A DNA stretch of 64,000 bases from JAWVFM01 sp963823245 (GTDB taxonomy: Bacteria; Actinomycetota; Thermoleophilia; Solirubrobacterales; 70-9): positions 62,001 to 126,000 of the forward strand of contig CAWGKQ010000008.1 of the NCBI GenBank assembly GCA_963823245.1, written 5' to 3'. Each line of letters opens with the position of its first letter. Position 1 is the stretch's first letter. The translations under genes were made by a program, and so were the position numbers. The notes under the pieces are model-generated. The model had not been told where the DNA came from and ran no database searches. It was given only the letters and a program-made list of their open reading frames with translations. Shown here piece by piece: positions 51,472 to 58,732 of this stretch.

Positions 51472-52212
51472 TCAGCCGCCATCCAGGGCGGCTTGGCCCT
51501 CCGCGACGGTGAACCGTCCTTCGTAGAGGGCCCTCCCCACGACCACCCCCTTCACTGCTTCGAGCCCTAGGCTCGCCAGCGTTCTGAGGTCGCCAACGGA
51601 TCCCACGCCGCCGGAGTACAAGAGATCCGCCCCGGACGCTCCCGCCGCGGAGGCCGCCCGCTGGAGGTCCTCGACAGCCGGCCCGGCGAGGGTCCCGTCG
51701 ACCTCGACCGGCGTGAAGAGGAACGTGCCGACTCCGCGATCGGCAAGCTCGCCGATCAGCTCCGCCGTGCCCAACGCGCTGCGCCGCTCCCAACCCTCGA
51801 CCGCGACCGTCCCCGATCGGCTGTCCGCGGCGACCACGAAGCGCGAGCCACCATGCTCCCTCACCAGGGCCTCGACGAGCGCCGGCTCCTCGACGGCGAC
51901 GGTGCCCAGGACGACTCGCTCCGCGCCCGCCGCGAGCGCAGCCTCGACAGCCTCGGCGTCGCGCAGCCCCCCGCCCGCCTGGATCGGCACCTCGACACCG
52001 CCGGCGATCCGCTCCACGATCTCCAGGTTCACGGGCACCCCGGTTCGCGCGCCGTCGAGGTCGACGACATGCAGCGCCCGCGCGCCCTGCGCCACCCACC
52101 GCTCGGCGGCCGAGAGCGGGTCGTCGTCGAAGGTTGTCTCGCGGTCGTAGTCGCCCTGGACGAGGCGGACCGCGTGTCCCCGCAGGATGTCGATGGCCGG
52201 GTAGAGGATCAA
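51472..52212 (-). CDS. hisA: Phosphoribosylformimino-AICAR-P isomerase
   Basis: 246 residues from TTG 52212, nine bases after hisH. ProFAR isomerase barrel with the catalytic Asp pair in LYPAIDILRGHAVRLVQGDY and RFVVAADSRSGTVAVEGWER; HVVDLDGARTGVPVNLEIVE, QAGGGLRDAEAVEAAL and SGGVGSVGDLRTL are conserved. In some actinobacteria the gene is the dual PriA. Here tryptophan genes are not nearby, and specificity is not decidable from the sequence alone. Confidence 0.92.
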   Translation of the reverse strand: MILYPAIDILRGHAVRLVQGDYDRETTFDDDPLSAAERWVAQGARALHVVDLDGARTGVPVNLEIVERIAGGVEVPIQAGGGLRDAEAVEAALAAGAERVVLGTVAVEEPALVEALVREHGGSRFVVAADSRSGTVAVEGWERRSALGTAELIGELADRGVGTFLFTPVEVDGTLAGPAVEDLQRAASAAGASGADLLYSGGVGSVGDLRTLASLGLEAVKGVVVGRALYEGRFTVAEGQAALDGG

Positions 52213-52220
52213 AGGCGCCC

Positions 52221-52841
52221 TCAAACCGGGACGGAAGCGCAGATGCGCGTGAAGTTCTCCAGCACCGCCAGGCCGGCCGAGCTCGACTTCTCCGGGTGGA
52301 ACTGGACGCCGTAGATCGGCGGCCGCGCGACGGCGCATGCGAAGCGCTCGCCCCATACCGCGGTGCCGATGACGTCGGCCGCCTCGGCCGGCCGCGGCGC
52401 GAGCGAGTGGACGAAGTAGAACGGCGTGCCGTCGGCGATCCCGGCGGTGAGCTCAGACGGCGCCTCGCAACGAACCGGCTCCCAGCCCGTATGCGGGACC
52501 TTGAGCCCCGGTGCGTCGAGCTCGGTCACGCCCCCCGGCAGCAGGCCGAGACCGCTCGCGCCGCCGAGCTCCACGGACGACTCGAACAGGAGCTGCATCC
52601 CCAGGCAGATCCCGAGGACCGGAACGCCCGCTCCGACCCGGTCGGCGACAAGCTCGTCGAGCCCCTGGCTGCGGACCCGCTCCATGCCCTTCGGAAACGC
52701 GCCAACGCCTGGCAGGACGAGGCCCTCGGCGCTCGCTGCCGCGTCAGGGTCGCCCGTGCGCAGCACCTCGGCACCCACATGCTCGAGCGCCTTCTCGACC
52801 GAGCGGAGATTTCCCATTCCGTAGTCGAGGATCGCGATCAC
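52221..52841 (-). CDS. hisH: Imidazole glycerol phosphate synthase, glutaminase subunit
   Basis: 206 residues. Class I glutamine amidotransferase giving ammonia to HisF. The nucleophile Cys is in VPVLGICLGMQLLFESSVEL, and the His and Glu in YGVQFHPEKSSSAGLAVLEN. The N-terminus ILDYGMGNLRSVEKALEHVG and GLVLPGVGAFPKGMERVRSQ are normal. The start overlaps hisB by four bases. Confidence 0.94.
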   Translation of the reverse strand: MIAILDYGMGNLRSVEKALEHVGAEVLRTGDPDAAASAEGLVLPGVGAFPKGMERVRSQGLDELVADRVGAGVPVLGICLGMQLLFESSVELGGASGLGLLPGGVTELDAPGLKVPHTGWEPVRCEAPSELTAGIADGTPFYFVHSLAPRPAEAADVIGTAVWGERFACAVARPPIYGVQFHPEKSSSAGLAVLENFTRICASVPV

Positions 52842-53437
52842 GTGAGCGTCCCCTTCGTCGAGGGCACGCCCTCCTCGTCGGGGTCGATGGCCACGGCCTC
52901 CCGCAGCGCACGAGCGAACGCCTTGAAGCAGGCCTCGATCAGGTGGTGGGCGTTGGTGCCGTAGCGGGTGCCGACGTGGACCGTCAGCTTCGCGTTCGTC
53001 GCAACGGCGCGGAAGAACTCCTCGGTCAGCTCAGCGTCGAACCCGGCGATGGACGCCGGCGGCAGGTCGGCGGCATAGAGGCAAAGCGGCCTGCCCGAGA
53101 CGTCGATCGCGCACATGCCGAGCGCCTCGTCCATCGGAACGGCGATGTAGCCGTAGCGGTGGATGCCCGCCCGGTCGCCAAGCGCCTCGTCGAGCGCCTG
53201 GCCGATCGCGATGCCCACGTCCTCGACGGTGTGGTGAGCGCCGGTCTCGAGGTCGCCCTCGGCCGCCACCCGAAGGCCGAGCCTGCCGTGGCGGCCCAGC
53301 AGCTCGAGCATGTGGTCGAAGAAACCGACGCCCGTGGCCACCTCGACGGGCCCGCCGTCCAGGTCGAGCGACACCGACACGTTCGTCTCGGAGGTCGTCC
53401 GTTCGATGCTTGCGTCGCGTGCCATCGCGTCAGTCAT
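52838..53437 (-). CDS. hisB: Imidazoleglycerol-phosphate dehydratase
   Basis: 199 residues, the monofunctional form without phosphatase domain. Two manganese sites: GVGFFDHMLELLGRHG, ETGAHHTVEDVGIAIGQALD and, near the C-terminus, YGTNAHHLIEACFKAFARAL. The ATG at 53437 overlaps the hisD stop by eight bases; ATG 53425 (ARDASIERTTSETNV) is an alternative. Confidence 0.93.
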   Translation of the reverse strand: MTDAMARDASIERTTSETNVSVSLDLDGGPVEVATGVGFFDHMLELLGRHGRLGLRVAAEGDLETGAHHTVEDVGIAIGQALDEALGDRAGIHRYGYIAVPMDEALGMCAIDVSGRPLCLYAADLPPASIAGFDAELTEEFFRAVATNAKLTVHVGTRYGTNAHHLIEACFKAFARALREAVAIDPDEEGVPSTKGTLT

Positions 53438-54713
53438 TCTCCCCGCTTCGCGCGACGGCGGACTCGCCGTGCACCGGAAACCCCTCCGCTCGCGAGAGAG
53501 CGTCAACCGCCGGGGCGAGAGCGGCTGCAGCGGAACCCGAGATCGTGACGAGCGAGCTGCGGCGCCTGAACGCGCCTACGCCGAGCGGCCCTCCGAAGCG
53601 CGCCGCGCCACCCGTCGGCAGCACGTGGTTCGAGCCGACGGCGTAATCGCCGAAGGCTGTCGCGCCGCGCGCGCCGATGAACACACAACCGGCGATGCGG
53701 CCTCGGGCGACGTTGTCGTCGGCGCCCGCGAAGGCGAGCTCGAGGTGCTCGGGCGCGAACGCGTCGGCGAGCGTGAGCGCGGCCTGGAGCCCCGGCGCAG
53801 TCACGAGCGCGAGCGGCGCGTCCTTCACGCTCGGGCGTTCCTCCCACAGCGCCTCGGCAACCTCCGCGACGGCGTCGAGGAGCGCTGCCTCCGGGGATGC
53901 GAGGACGAGAGGGGTGTCGGGGCCGTGCTCGGCCTGCGCCGCAAGGTCCAGCGCGATCCAGCGCGGGTCGGCCATCCCGTCGGCGATGACGAAGAGCTCG
54001 CTGGGCCCGGCGAGGCCGTCGATGCCGACGACGCCGGCGAGCTGCCGCTTCGCCTCGGTGACGTACGCGTTCCCCGGGCCGACGACGACCTCGACCCTCG
54101 GGATGGTCTGGGTCCCGAACGCGAGCGCGGCGATCGCCTGCGCGCCACCGACCGCGTAAACCTCGTCGATACCCGCGAGCGAGCAGGCCGCGAGGGTGAC
54201 CGCGCTCGGCCGCCCGCCCGGCCCCGGCGGCGTTGCCACCGCGACGCGGGCGACCCCCGCGGCGCGAGCCGTCACGGCGCACATCAGGACGGAAGCCGGG
54301 TAGGTGGCGCGCCCGCCCGGCGCGTAGGCGCCGGCGGCGCTCACCGGGTCCCAGCGCACCTCGATCCGCTGCCCCTGATCGAGTTCGACCACTGCCCCCG
54401 GACAGCTCGCCAGCTCGGCCTTGGCGAGCGCGTCGATGTTGGCGGCGGCGAGTCGCATCGCCTCGCGTACGTCCGGGTCGAGCAGGCCGGGAGCGGCGGC
54501 GATCGCGTCGGGATCGACGCGAAGCGCACCGGGAGGCGGATCCCCGAAGCGCTCCCCGAGCTCGTGGATCCCCTCGTCGCCCTTGGAGCGGACGACTTCC
54601 AGGATGTCGGCGACGGCGGGGGAGAGGCTCTCGGGCTGCTCGACGAGGGCACGGAGGCGACCCGCCAGGGCCTTGGGCCCCTCCCCGTCCCACTCGATTC
54701 GCTCGAGCTTCAT
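53430..54713 (-). CDS. hisD: Histidinol dehydrogenase
   Basis: 427 residues. Oxidises histidinol to histidine with two NAD+. Zn enzyme: SAAGAYAPGGRATYPASVLM, VVVGPGNAYVTEAKRQLAGV, GIDGLAGPSELFVIADGMAD, DLAAQAEHGPDTP and NHVLPTGGAARFGGPLGVGA. The full length is typical. The ATG overlaps the hisG stop by four bases. Confidence 0.95.
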   Translation of the reverse strand: MKLERIEWDGEGPKALAGRLRALVEQPESLSPAVADILEVVRSKGDEGIHELGERFGDPPPGALRVDPDAIAAAPGLLDPDVREAMRLAAANIDALAKAELASCPGAVVELDQGQRIEVRWDPVSAAGAYAPGGRATYPASVLMCAVTARAAGVARVAVATPPGPGGRPSAVTLAACSLAGIDEVYAVGGAQAIAALAFGTQTIPRVEVVVGPGNAYVTEAKRQLAGVVGIDGLAGPSELFVIADGMADPRWIALDLAAQAEHGPDTPLVLASPEAALLDAVAEVAEALWEERPSVKDAPLALVTAPGLQAALTLADAFAPEHLELAFAGADDNVARGRIAGCVFIGARGATAFGDYAVGSNHVLPTGGAARFGGPLGVGAFRRRSSLVTISGSAAAALAPAVDALSRAEGFPVHGESAVARSGEND

Positions 54714-55387
54714 CCTGCTGCCTCCCGCAGGCGCTCGACGAGCTCGTCCACCTCTCGCGCGCGAAGCTTGTGGGCGATCCGGTTGGCGACGAGGCGCGCG
54801 CTCGACCGCGCAATCTCCTCGCGCACCTCGAGGTCGTTCTCGGCCAGCGTGCGGCCGGTGTCGACGAGATCGACGATCCCGTCCCCGAGGCCCACGAGGG
54901 GCGCCAGCTCCACCGAGCCCTTGACCTCGATCACCTCAGCCTGGCGGCCGGTGTCCTCGAAGTAGCGCTCCGCGATTCGGGGGTACTTCGTCGCGATGCG
55001 CATCGCGCCAAGGCGCCGCTCGGACTCGCCGAGGCGCTCGTCGCCCCTGCGCCCTGCCAGCACCATCCGGCACGCGCCGTAGCCAAGGTCCGCCAGCTCG
55101 TAGACCAGCCGGTCCCGCTGCTCCATGAGGACGTCCTTGCCGGTGATCCCGAGCTGAGCCGTCCCCGCCTCGACGTAAGTGGGGACGTCGGACGGCCGCA
55201 TCGTCACGAGCACGAGGCCGCCCGATTGGAACACGAGCGAGCGCGAACCGCCGCGCAGCTCGCCGGTTGGCACGCCGATCCGGTCCAGAAGGTCGAGCGT
55301 GCCCTCGAACAGGGCGCCGCGCGGGAGCGCAAGCCGCAGCGGCCCCTCGGCCACCGCCGTCGCGGCCGAAACCGCGGTCCCCTTCAC
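54710..55387 (-). CDS. hisG: ATP phosphoribosyltransferase, short form (HisG-S)
   Basis: 225 residues. First step of histidine synthesis. Short-type HisG, lacking the C-terminal ACT-like regulatory domain: PLRLALPRGALFEGTLDLLD, VPTYVEAGTAQLGITGKDVL, MRIATKYPRIAERYFEDTGR and VELAPLVGLGDGIVDLVDTG with the PRPP-binding segment. The short form needs HisZ, which is encoded directly upstream with a four-base overlap. The N-terminus is about ten residues longer than usual. Confidence 0.94.
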   Translation of the reverse strand: MKGTAVSAATAVAEGPLRLALPRGALFEGTLDLLDRIGVPTGELRGGSRSLVFQSGGLVLVTMRPSDVPTYVEAGTAQLGITGKDVLMEQRDRLVYELADLGYGACRMVLAGRRGDERLGESERRLGAMRIATKYPRIAERYFEDTGRQAEVIEVKGSVELAPLVGLGDGIVDLVDTGRTLAENDLEVREEIARSSARLVANRIAHKLRAREVDELVERLREAAG

Positions 55388-56382
55388 GATGCGCCCTCGT
55401 CCGCGCGCAGCCGCTCCTCCTCGGCCTGCGCGATGTGGACACGCTCCAGGTAGAGGGCGAAGCCAACGGCCGGGAGCGGCATCCCGAAGCGTCCCATCAG
55501 CTCGTCATAGCGGCCGCCGCCCCCGAGGATGTGCCCGAGCGCCGGGTCATAGACCTCCAGGATCGCGCCCGTGTAATAGCCGAGGTCGCGAAGGAGGCCG
55601 AGGTCGAGGCTCACCCGCTCGGCGACTCCGCGCGCCGAGAGGGCCTCGTAGGTGGCCGCGAGCCTCCGGGTCGCGCGCTCGACGGCCTGGCCCCCGAACC
55701 CGTGCGCCTCGTCCAGCACCTCGCGGCCGCCGCGAAGCGACGGCAGCGCGAGCAGCGTGCGGCTGGCGGCCTCGTCGATGCCCGCCCGGCGGACCTCGGA
55801 CTCGAGACCGACGAGGTCGTGCGCGGCAAGGCAGGCGAGAATGCGCGCGCGAGCCTCCTCGTCGACGCCGAGCTCCTCGAGGAGCTGCGGATAGAGGTCG
55901 GCATCGCCGAGCCCGATCACGGCGCGCCGAAGACCGGCGGCGTCGAGCGCCTTGGCGAGGACCTCGATGACCTCGGCCGTCCCGTCCGGCGCAGGCGCCC
56001 CGATCAGCTCGACCCCGGCCTGCATGAACTCCCGCATCTGACCGCGCTGCGGCCGAACCGCGCGGTAGGCCGGCGCGACGTAGAAGAGCCGGAGCGGCGC
56101 GTCCTCCGCGTGGAAGCGGGTGGAGGCGAGGCGCGCGATCGGGATCGTCATGTCCGAGCGCAGGGCGAGCAGGTCCCCGCGCTCGTCGAAGAACCGGTAG
56201 GCCACCGGAGCCCCGAAGCGGCCCGCCTGCGACAGGACCTCGTCGTACTCGATCGTCGGAGTGGAGACCTCGCCGTACCCCGACGCCTCGAAGACGCCGC
56301 TCAGGGCCGCCTGGAGCCGGCGGAGCTCACGCATCTCCTCGGGCAGCACGTCACGGGTGCCTGGAGGTATCGGGTGCGTCAT
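55384..56382 (-). CDS. hisZ: ATP phosphoribosyltransferase regulatory subunit
   Basis: 332 residues. Paralogue of histidyl-tRNA synthetase without the anticodon-binding domain. The class II-like core has IPPGTRDVLPEEMRELRRLQ, YGEVSTPTIEYDEVLSQAGR, RFFDERGDLLALRSDMTIPI and REFMQAGVELIGAP; the C-terminal part has LLRDLGYYTGAILEVYDPAL and GHILGGGGRYDELMGRFGMP. With short HisG it forms the hetero-oligomeric enzyme. It lies 24 bases after murA and is the first his gene in the operon. Confidence 0.93.
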   Translation of the reverse strand: MTHPIPPGTRDVLPEEMRELRRLQAALSGVFEASGYGEVSTPTIEYDEVLSQAGRFGAPVAYRFFDERGDLLALRSDMTIPIARLASTRFHAEDAPLRLFYVAPAYRAVRPQRGQMREFMQAGVELIGAPAPDGTAEVIEVLAKALDAAGLRRAVIGLGDADLYPQLLEELGVDEEARARILACLAAHDLVGLESEVRRAGIDEAASRTLLALPSLRGGREVLDEAHGFGGQAVERATRRLAATYEALSARGVAERVSLDLGLLRDLGYYTGAILEVYDPALGHILGGGGRYDELMGRFGMPLPAVGFALYLERVHIAQAEEERLRADEGAS

Positions 56383-56406
56383 CCAGGGCCTCCCCGCGTC
56401 CGGGGG

Positions 56407-57735
56407 CTAGGCAACCGCGCGCAGCCGCTCGTCGCCGCCGGACGGCCCGGTCGAGACGCGCTCGATGCGGGCGCCGAGGTCTCGCAGGCGGTCGTCGATT
56501 CGCTCGTAGCCGCGGTCGATCTGCACCACGTTGCCGATCTCCGAGGTCCCGTCGGCGGCGAGGGCCGCAATGAGCATCGCCATCCCGGCGCGGATGTCCG
56601 GGCTGTCCACTCGCTCTCCGTGAAGACGGCTCGGACCGCTCACGATCGCCCGGTGGGGATCGCAGAGCGTGATCCGAGCGCCCATCGCAACCAGCTTGTC
56701 GACGAAGAACAGGCGGTTCTCGAACATCTTCTCGAAGATCAGCACCTCACCCTGGGCCTGGGTCGCGAGGGCGAGCGCTATCGACGTGAGGTCGGCCGGG
56801 AAGGCCGGCCACGGCCCGTCGTCGACCTTGGGGATCATCTCGCCGAGGTCGGACCGGATGACGAGCGTCTGGTCGGGCGGCACGAAGACGTCTGTGTCCT
56901 CGACCATCGATTGAAGCCCGAGGCGCCGGAATTGGCGCCGGATGACGATCAGGTCGTCGGGGGCGACATCGCGGATCCGGAGCTCGCCCTTGGTCGCAGC
57001 CGCCAGGGCCATGAAGCTCGCAACCTCGATGTGGTCTGGGCAGATGCGGTGCTCGGCCCCGCCGAGCTTGTCCCTGCCGGTGACGGTCATCACGTTGGAG
57101 CCGATGCCGTCGATCTCGGCCCCCATCTTCACGAGCAGGCGGGCCAGGTCCTGGACATGGGGCTCCGAGGCCGCGTTCGCGATGCGGGTCTCACCGGATG
57201 TGAGCGCGGCGGCCATCAGCGCGTTCTCGGTAGCCATGACGGAGGGCTCGTCCATGAAGATCTCGCAGGCGCGCAGGCCCTCCGCGGGTGCGGACACCTC
57301 GATGTAGCGCTCCCCCGCCACGCGCGCGCCCATGTCGCGAAAGGCGTCGAGGTGGGGATCGAGGCGCCGCCGGCCGATGAAATCACCACCCGGCGGCGGC
57401 ATCCGGACCTCGCCGAAGCGTGCCAGGAGCGGCCCCGCGAGCAGAAATGAGGCCCTGATCCGGGCCGCAAGCTCCTCGGAGACCTCGGTCTCGGAGACCG
57501 AATCCGCGCGCAGGCGAAGCTCTCCCCCGCTCCATGCGGCTCGAACGCCGATCGACTCGAGCAGGCCGACCTGCGCCTCGGTGTCGCGGATTCGAGGCAC
57601 GTTGGAGAGGACGAGCTCCTCGTCGGTCAAGAGCGCCGCTGCGATGACGGGCAGCGCGGCGTTCTTGTTGCCGGCGACGGTGATCTCGCCCGAGAGCGGC
57701 TCGCCGCCTTGGATCACGAACTTGTCCATAATCAC
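56407..57735 (-). CDS. murA: UDP-N-acetylglucosamine 1-carboxyvinyltransferase, active-site Cys replaced by Asp
   Basis: 442 residues from GTG 57735, or 440 from ATG 57729. Commits UDP-GlcNAc to peptidoglycan. Two EPSP-synthase-like domains: GGEPLSGEITVAGNKNAALP at the start, AARIRASFLLAGPLLARFGE, and in the catalytic loop PGGDFIGRRRLDPHL, where Asp stands for the Cys that fosfomycin alkylates. SDLGEMIPKVDDGPWPAFPA and DSPDIRAGMAMLIAALAADG follow. The Asp form is known in mycobacteria and chlamydiae, and predicts fosfomycin insensitivity. The leader has a hairpin between a strong ribosome-binding site and the start. Confidence 0.95.
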   Translation of the reverse strand: MIMDKFVIQGGEPLSGEITVAGNKNAALPVIAAALLTDEELVLSNVPRIRDTEAQVGLLESIGVRAAWSGGELRLRADSVSETEVSEELAARIRASFLLAGPLLARFGEVRMPPPGGDFIGRRRLDPHLDAFRDMGARVAGERYIEVSAPAEGLRACEIFMDEPSVMATENALMAAALTSGETRIANAASEPHVQDLARLLVKMGAEIDGIGSNVMTVTGRDKLGGAEHRICPDHIEVASFMALAAATKGELRIRDVAPDDLIVIRRQFRRLGLQSMVEDTDVFVPPDQTLVIRSDLGEMIPKVDDGPWPAFPADLTSIALALATQAQGEVLIFEKMFENRLFFVDKLVAMGARITLCDPHRAIVSGPSRLHGERVDSPDIRAGMAMLIAALAADGTSEIGNVVQIDRGYERIDDRLRDLGARIERVSTGPSGGDERLRAVA

Positions 57736-57784
57736 TTGCGGGCGGCTTCGCCGCCCTTACATGCTCCTTTCGGGGCAGAGCCCC
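57736..57784 (-). promoter_or_regulatory. murA leader with hairpin between Shine-Dalgarno and start
   Basis: AAAGGAG (57764-57770) is 28 bases from the murA GTG. ATGTAA, a start directly followed by a stop, occupies 57757-57762, one base after the AAAGGAG. A perfect hairpin, GGGCGGC/GCCGCCC with loop GAA, fills 57740-57756. A second hairpin (57772-57784, GGGGC/GCCCC) lies upstream. Folding of the first would bring the AAAGGAG within about 11 bases of the GTG. Confidence 0.5.
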
Positions 57785-57818
57785 TCACCAGAATGCCTGG
57801 CTAGGGTAAAGCTTCTGC

Positions 57819-58397
57819 ATGACCCAGCCGACGCGTGATGAAGCCTGGGAGCTCGTGTGCGAGTGGATCTCCTCCGACTCGCTCCGAAAGCACGTGCTCG
57901 GCGTCGAGGCGTGCATGCGTGCATACGCGGCGCGCGACGCGGAGGACGCCGAGCTGTGGGGGATCACGGGCCTCGTCCACGACCTGGACTACGAGCGCTA
58001 TCCGGACCCGGACACCGGTCACCCGCGCATGGCCCTGGAGGAGCTGCGCGAGCGGGGGTACCCGGACGAGCTGATCGATGCCGTCGCGGGCCACGCCGAC
58101 TATCTCGATCACCCGCGCACGACACCGCTGGCGAAGACGCTCTATGCCGTCGATGAGCTCTCGGGCTTCGTCGCCGCCTGCGCACTGGTGCGACCGGCCG
58201 GCATCGAGGGGATGAAACCGAAGTCGGTGCGCAAGAAGCTGAAGCAGCCCTCGTTCGCGGCGAAGGTCGACCGCGGCCAGATCCAGCGCGGCATCGAGGA
58301 GCTCGGCGTCAAGGATGACGAGCACATCGCGCTCGTCATCGGCGCGCTCGCTGAGAACGCCGACGAGTTGGGGCTTGCCGGCGAGGCCGCCGCGTAG
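57819..58397 (+). CDS. HD-domain protein
   Basis: 192 residues. HDIG-type phosphohydrolase fold: SLRKHVLGVEACMRAYAARD with the first His, GLVHDLDYERYPDPDTGHPR with the HD pair, ELIDAVAGHADYL with the third His and AKTLYAVDELSGFVAACAL with the last Asp. The substrate is unknown. Related proteins are often annotated as hydrolases. TAAAGC, close to a TANNNT box, stands six bases before the ATG, suggesting a leaderless message here too. Two bases separate it from the convergent zinc-ribbon gene. Confidence 0.82.
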   Translation: MTQPTRDEAWELVCEWISSDSLRKHVLGVEACMRAYAARDAEDAELWGITGLVHDLDYERYPDPDTGHPRMALEELRERGYPDELIDAVAGHADYLDHPRTTPLAKTLYAVDELSGFVAACALVRPAGIEGMKPKSVRKKLKQPSFAAKVDRGQIQRGIEELGVKDDEHIALVIGALAENADELGLAGEAAA

Positions 58398-58398
58398 C

Positions 58399-58731
58399 TC
58401 AACGCCACCGGCCGCCCGCCTTCGCCCACTCGAGCAGGTGGTCCGCGGAGCAGAACGCGTCGGGCACCCGATGCTCGCCACGGTGGCTCACAGCAAGCAC
58501 GTGCACGTCTCCCAGCTCGGTGCCACAGTGGGCGCACCGCAGCGGGCCCGCGCCGACCCCGGCCGGCTCGTCCAGCCCACCGGGCTCCCAGTGCGCGCCC
58601 TGGATCGCCCACGGGACCACGTGCTCGAGCCGGCAGAAGGTCGCCCTGCGCTCTCCAGCAGGCTCGTAGACGCGGAAGCCCTCGTCCGGCTCGACCGCCT
58701 CACCGCACCAGCTGCAACTAACCTCAGCCAT
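58399..58731 (-). CDS. Small protein with two Cys-pair zinc ribbons
   Basis: 110 residues from ATG 58731. Two zinc-ribbon-like modules: CSWCGEAVEPDEGFRVYEPA with a later CRLEHVVPWAIQGAH, and CAHCGTELGDVHVLAVSHRG with CSADHLLEWAKAGG. Each pairs a CxxC with a Cys followed by a His at x2 or x3, suggesting two similar zinc-binding units. A frame ten residues longer begins at TTG 58761. Its start is divergent from, and just overlaps, the dehydrogenase start region. Confidence 0.68.
   Translation of the reverse strand: MAEVSCSWCGEAVEPDEGFRVYEPAGERRATFCRLEHVVPWAIQGAHWEPGGLDEPAGVGAGPLRCAHCGTELGDVHVLAVSHRGEHRVPDAFCSADHLLEWAKAGGRWR
58719..58724 (+). promoter_or_regulatory. -10 box of a predicted leaderless promoter
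   Basis: TAACCT lies eight bases before GTG 58733, inside the N-terminal codons of the opposite zinc-ribbon gene. Confidence 0.4.
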
Positions 58732-58732
58732 C

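Noticed and set aside
55267..57450. A 727-codon open frame on the plus strand
   Set aside because: Antisense to hisG, hisZ and murA, with no domain.
57757..57762. ATGTAA after AAAGGAG as a translated upstream mini-gene
   Set aside because: Only one base separates the ribosome-binding site from the ATG, too short for normal initiation. It is kept only as an element of the murA leader.
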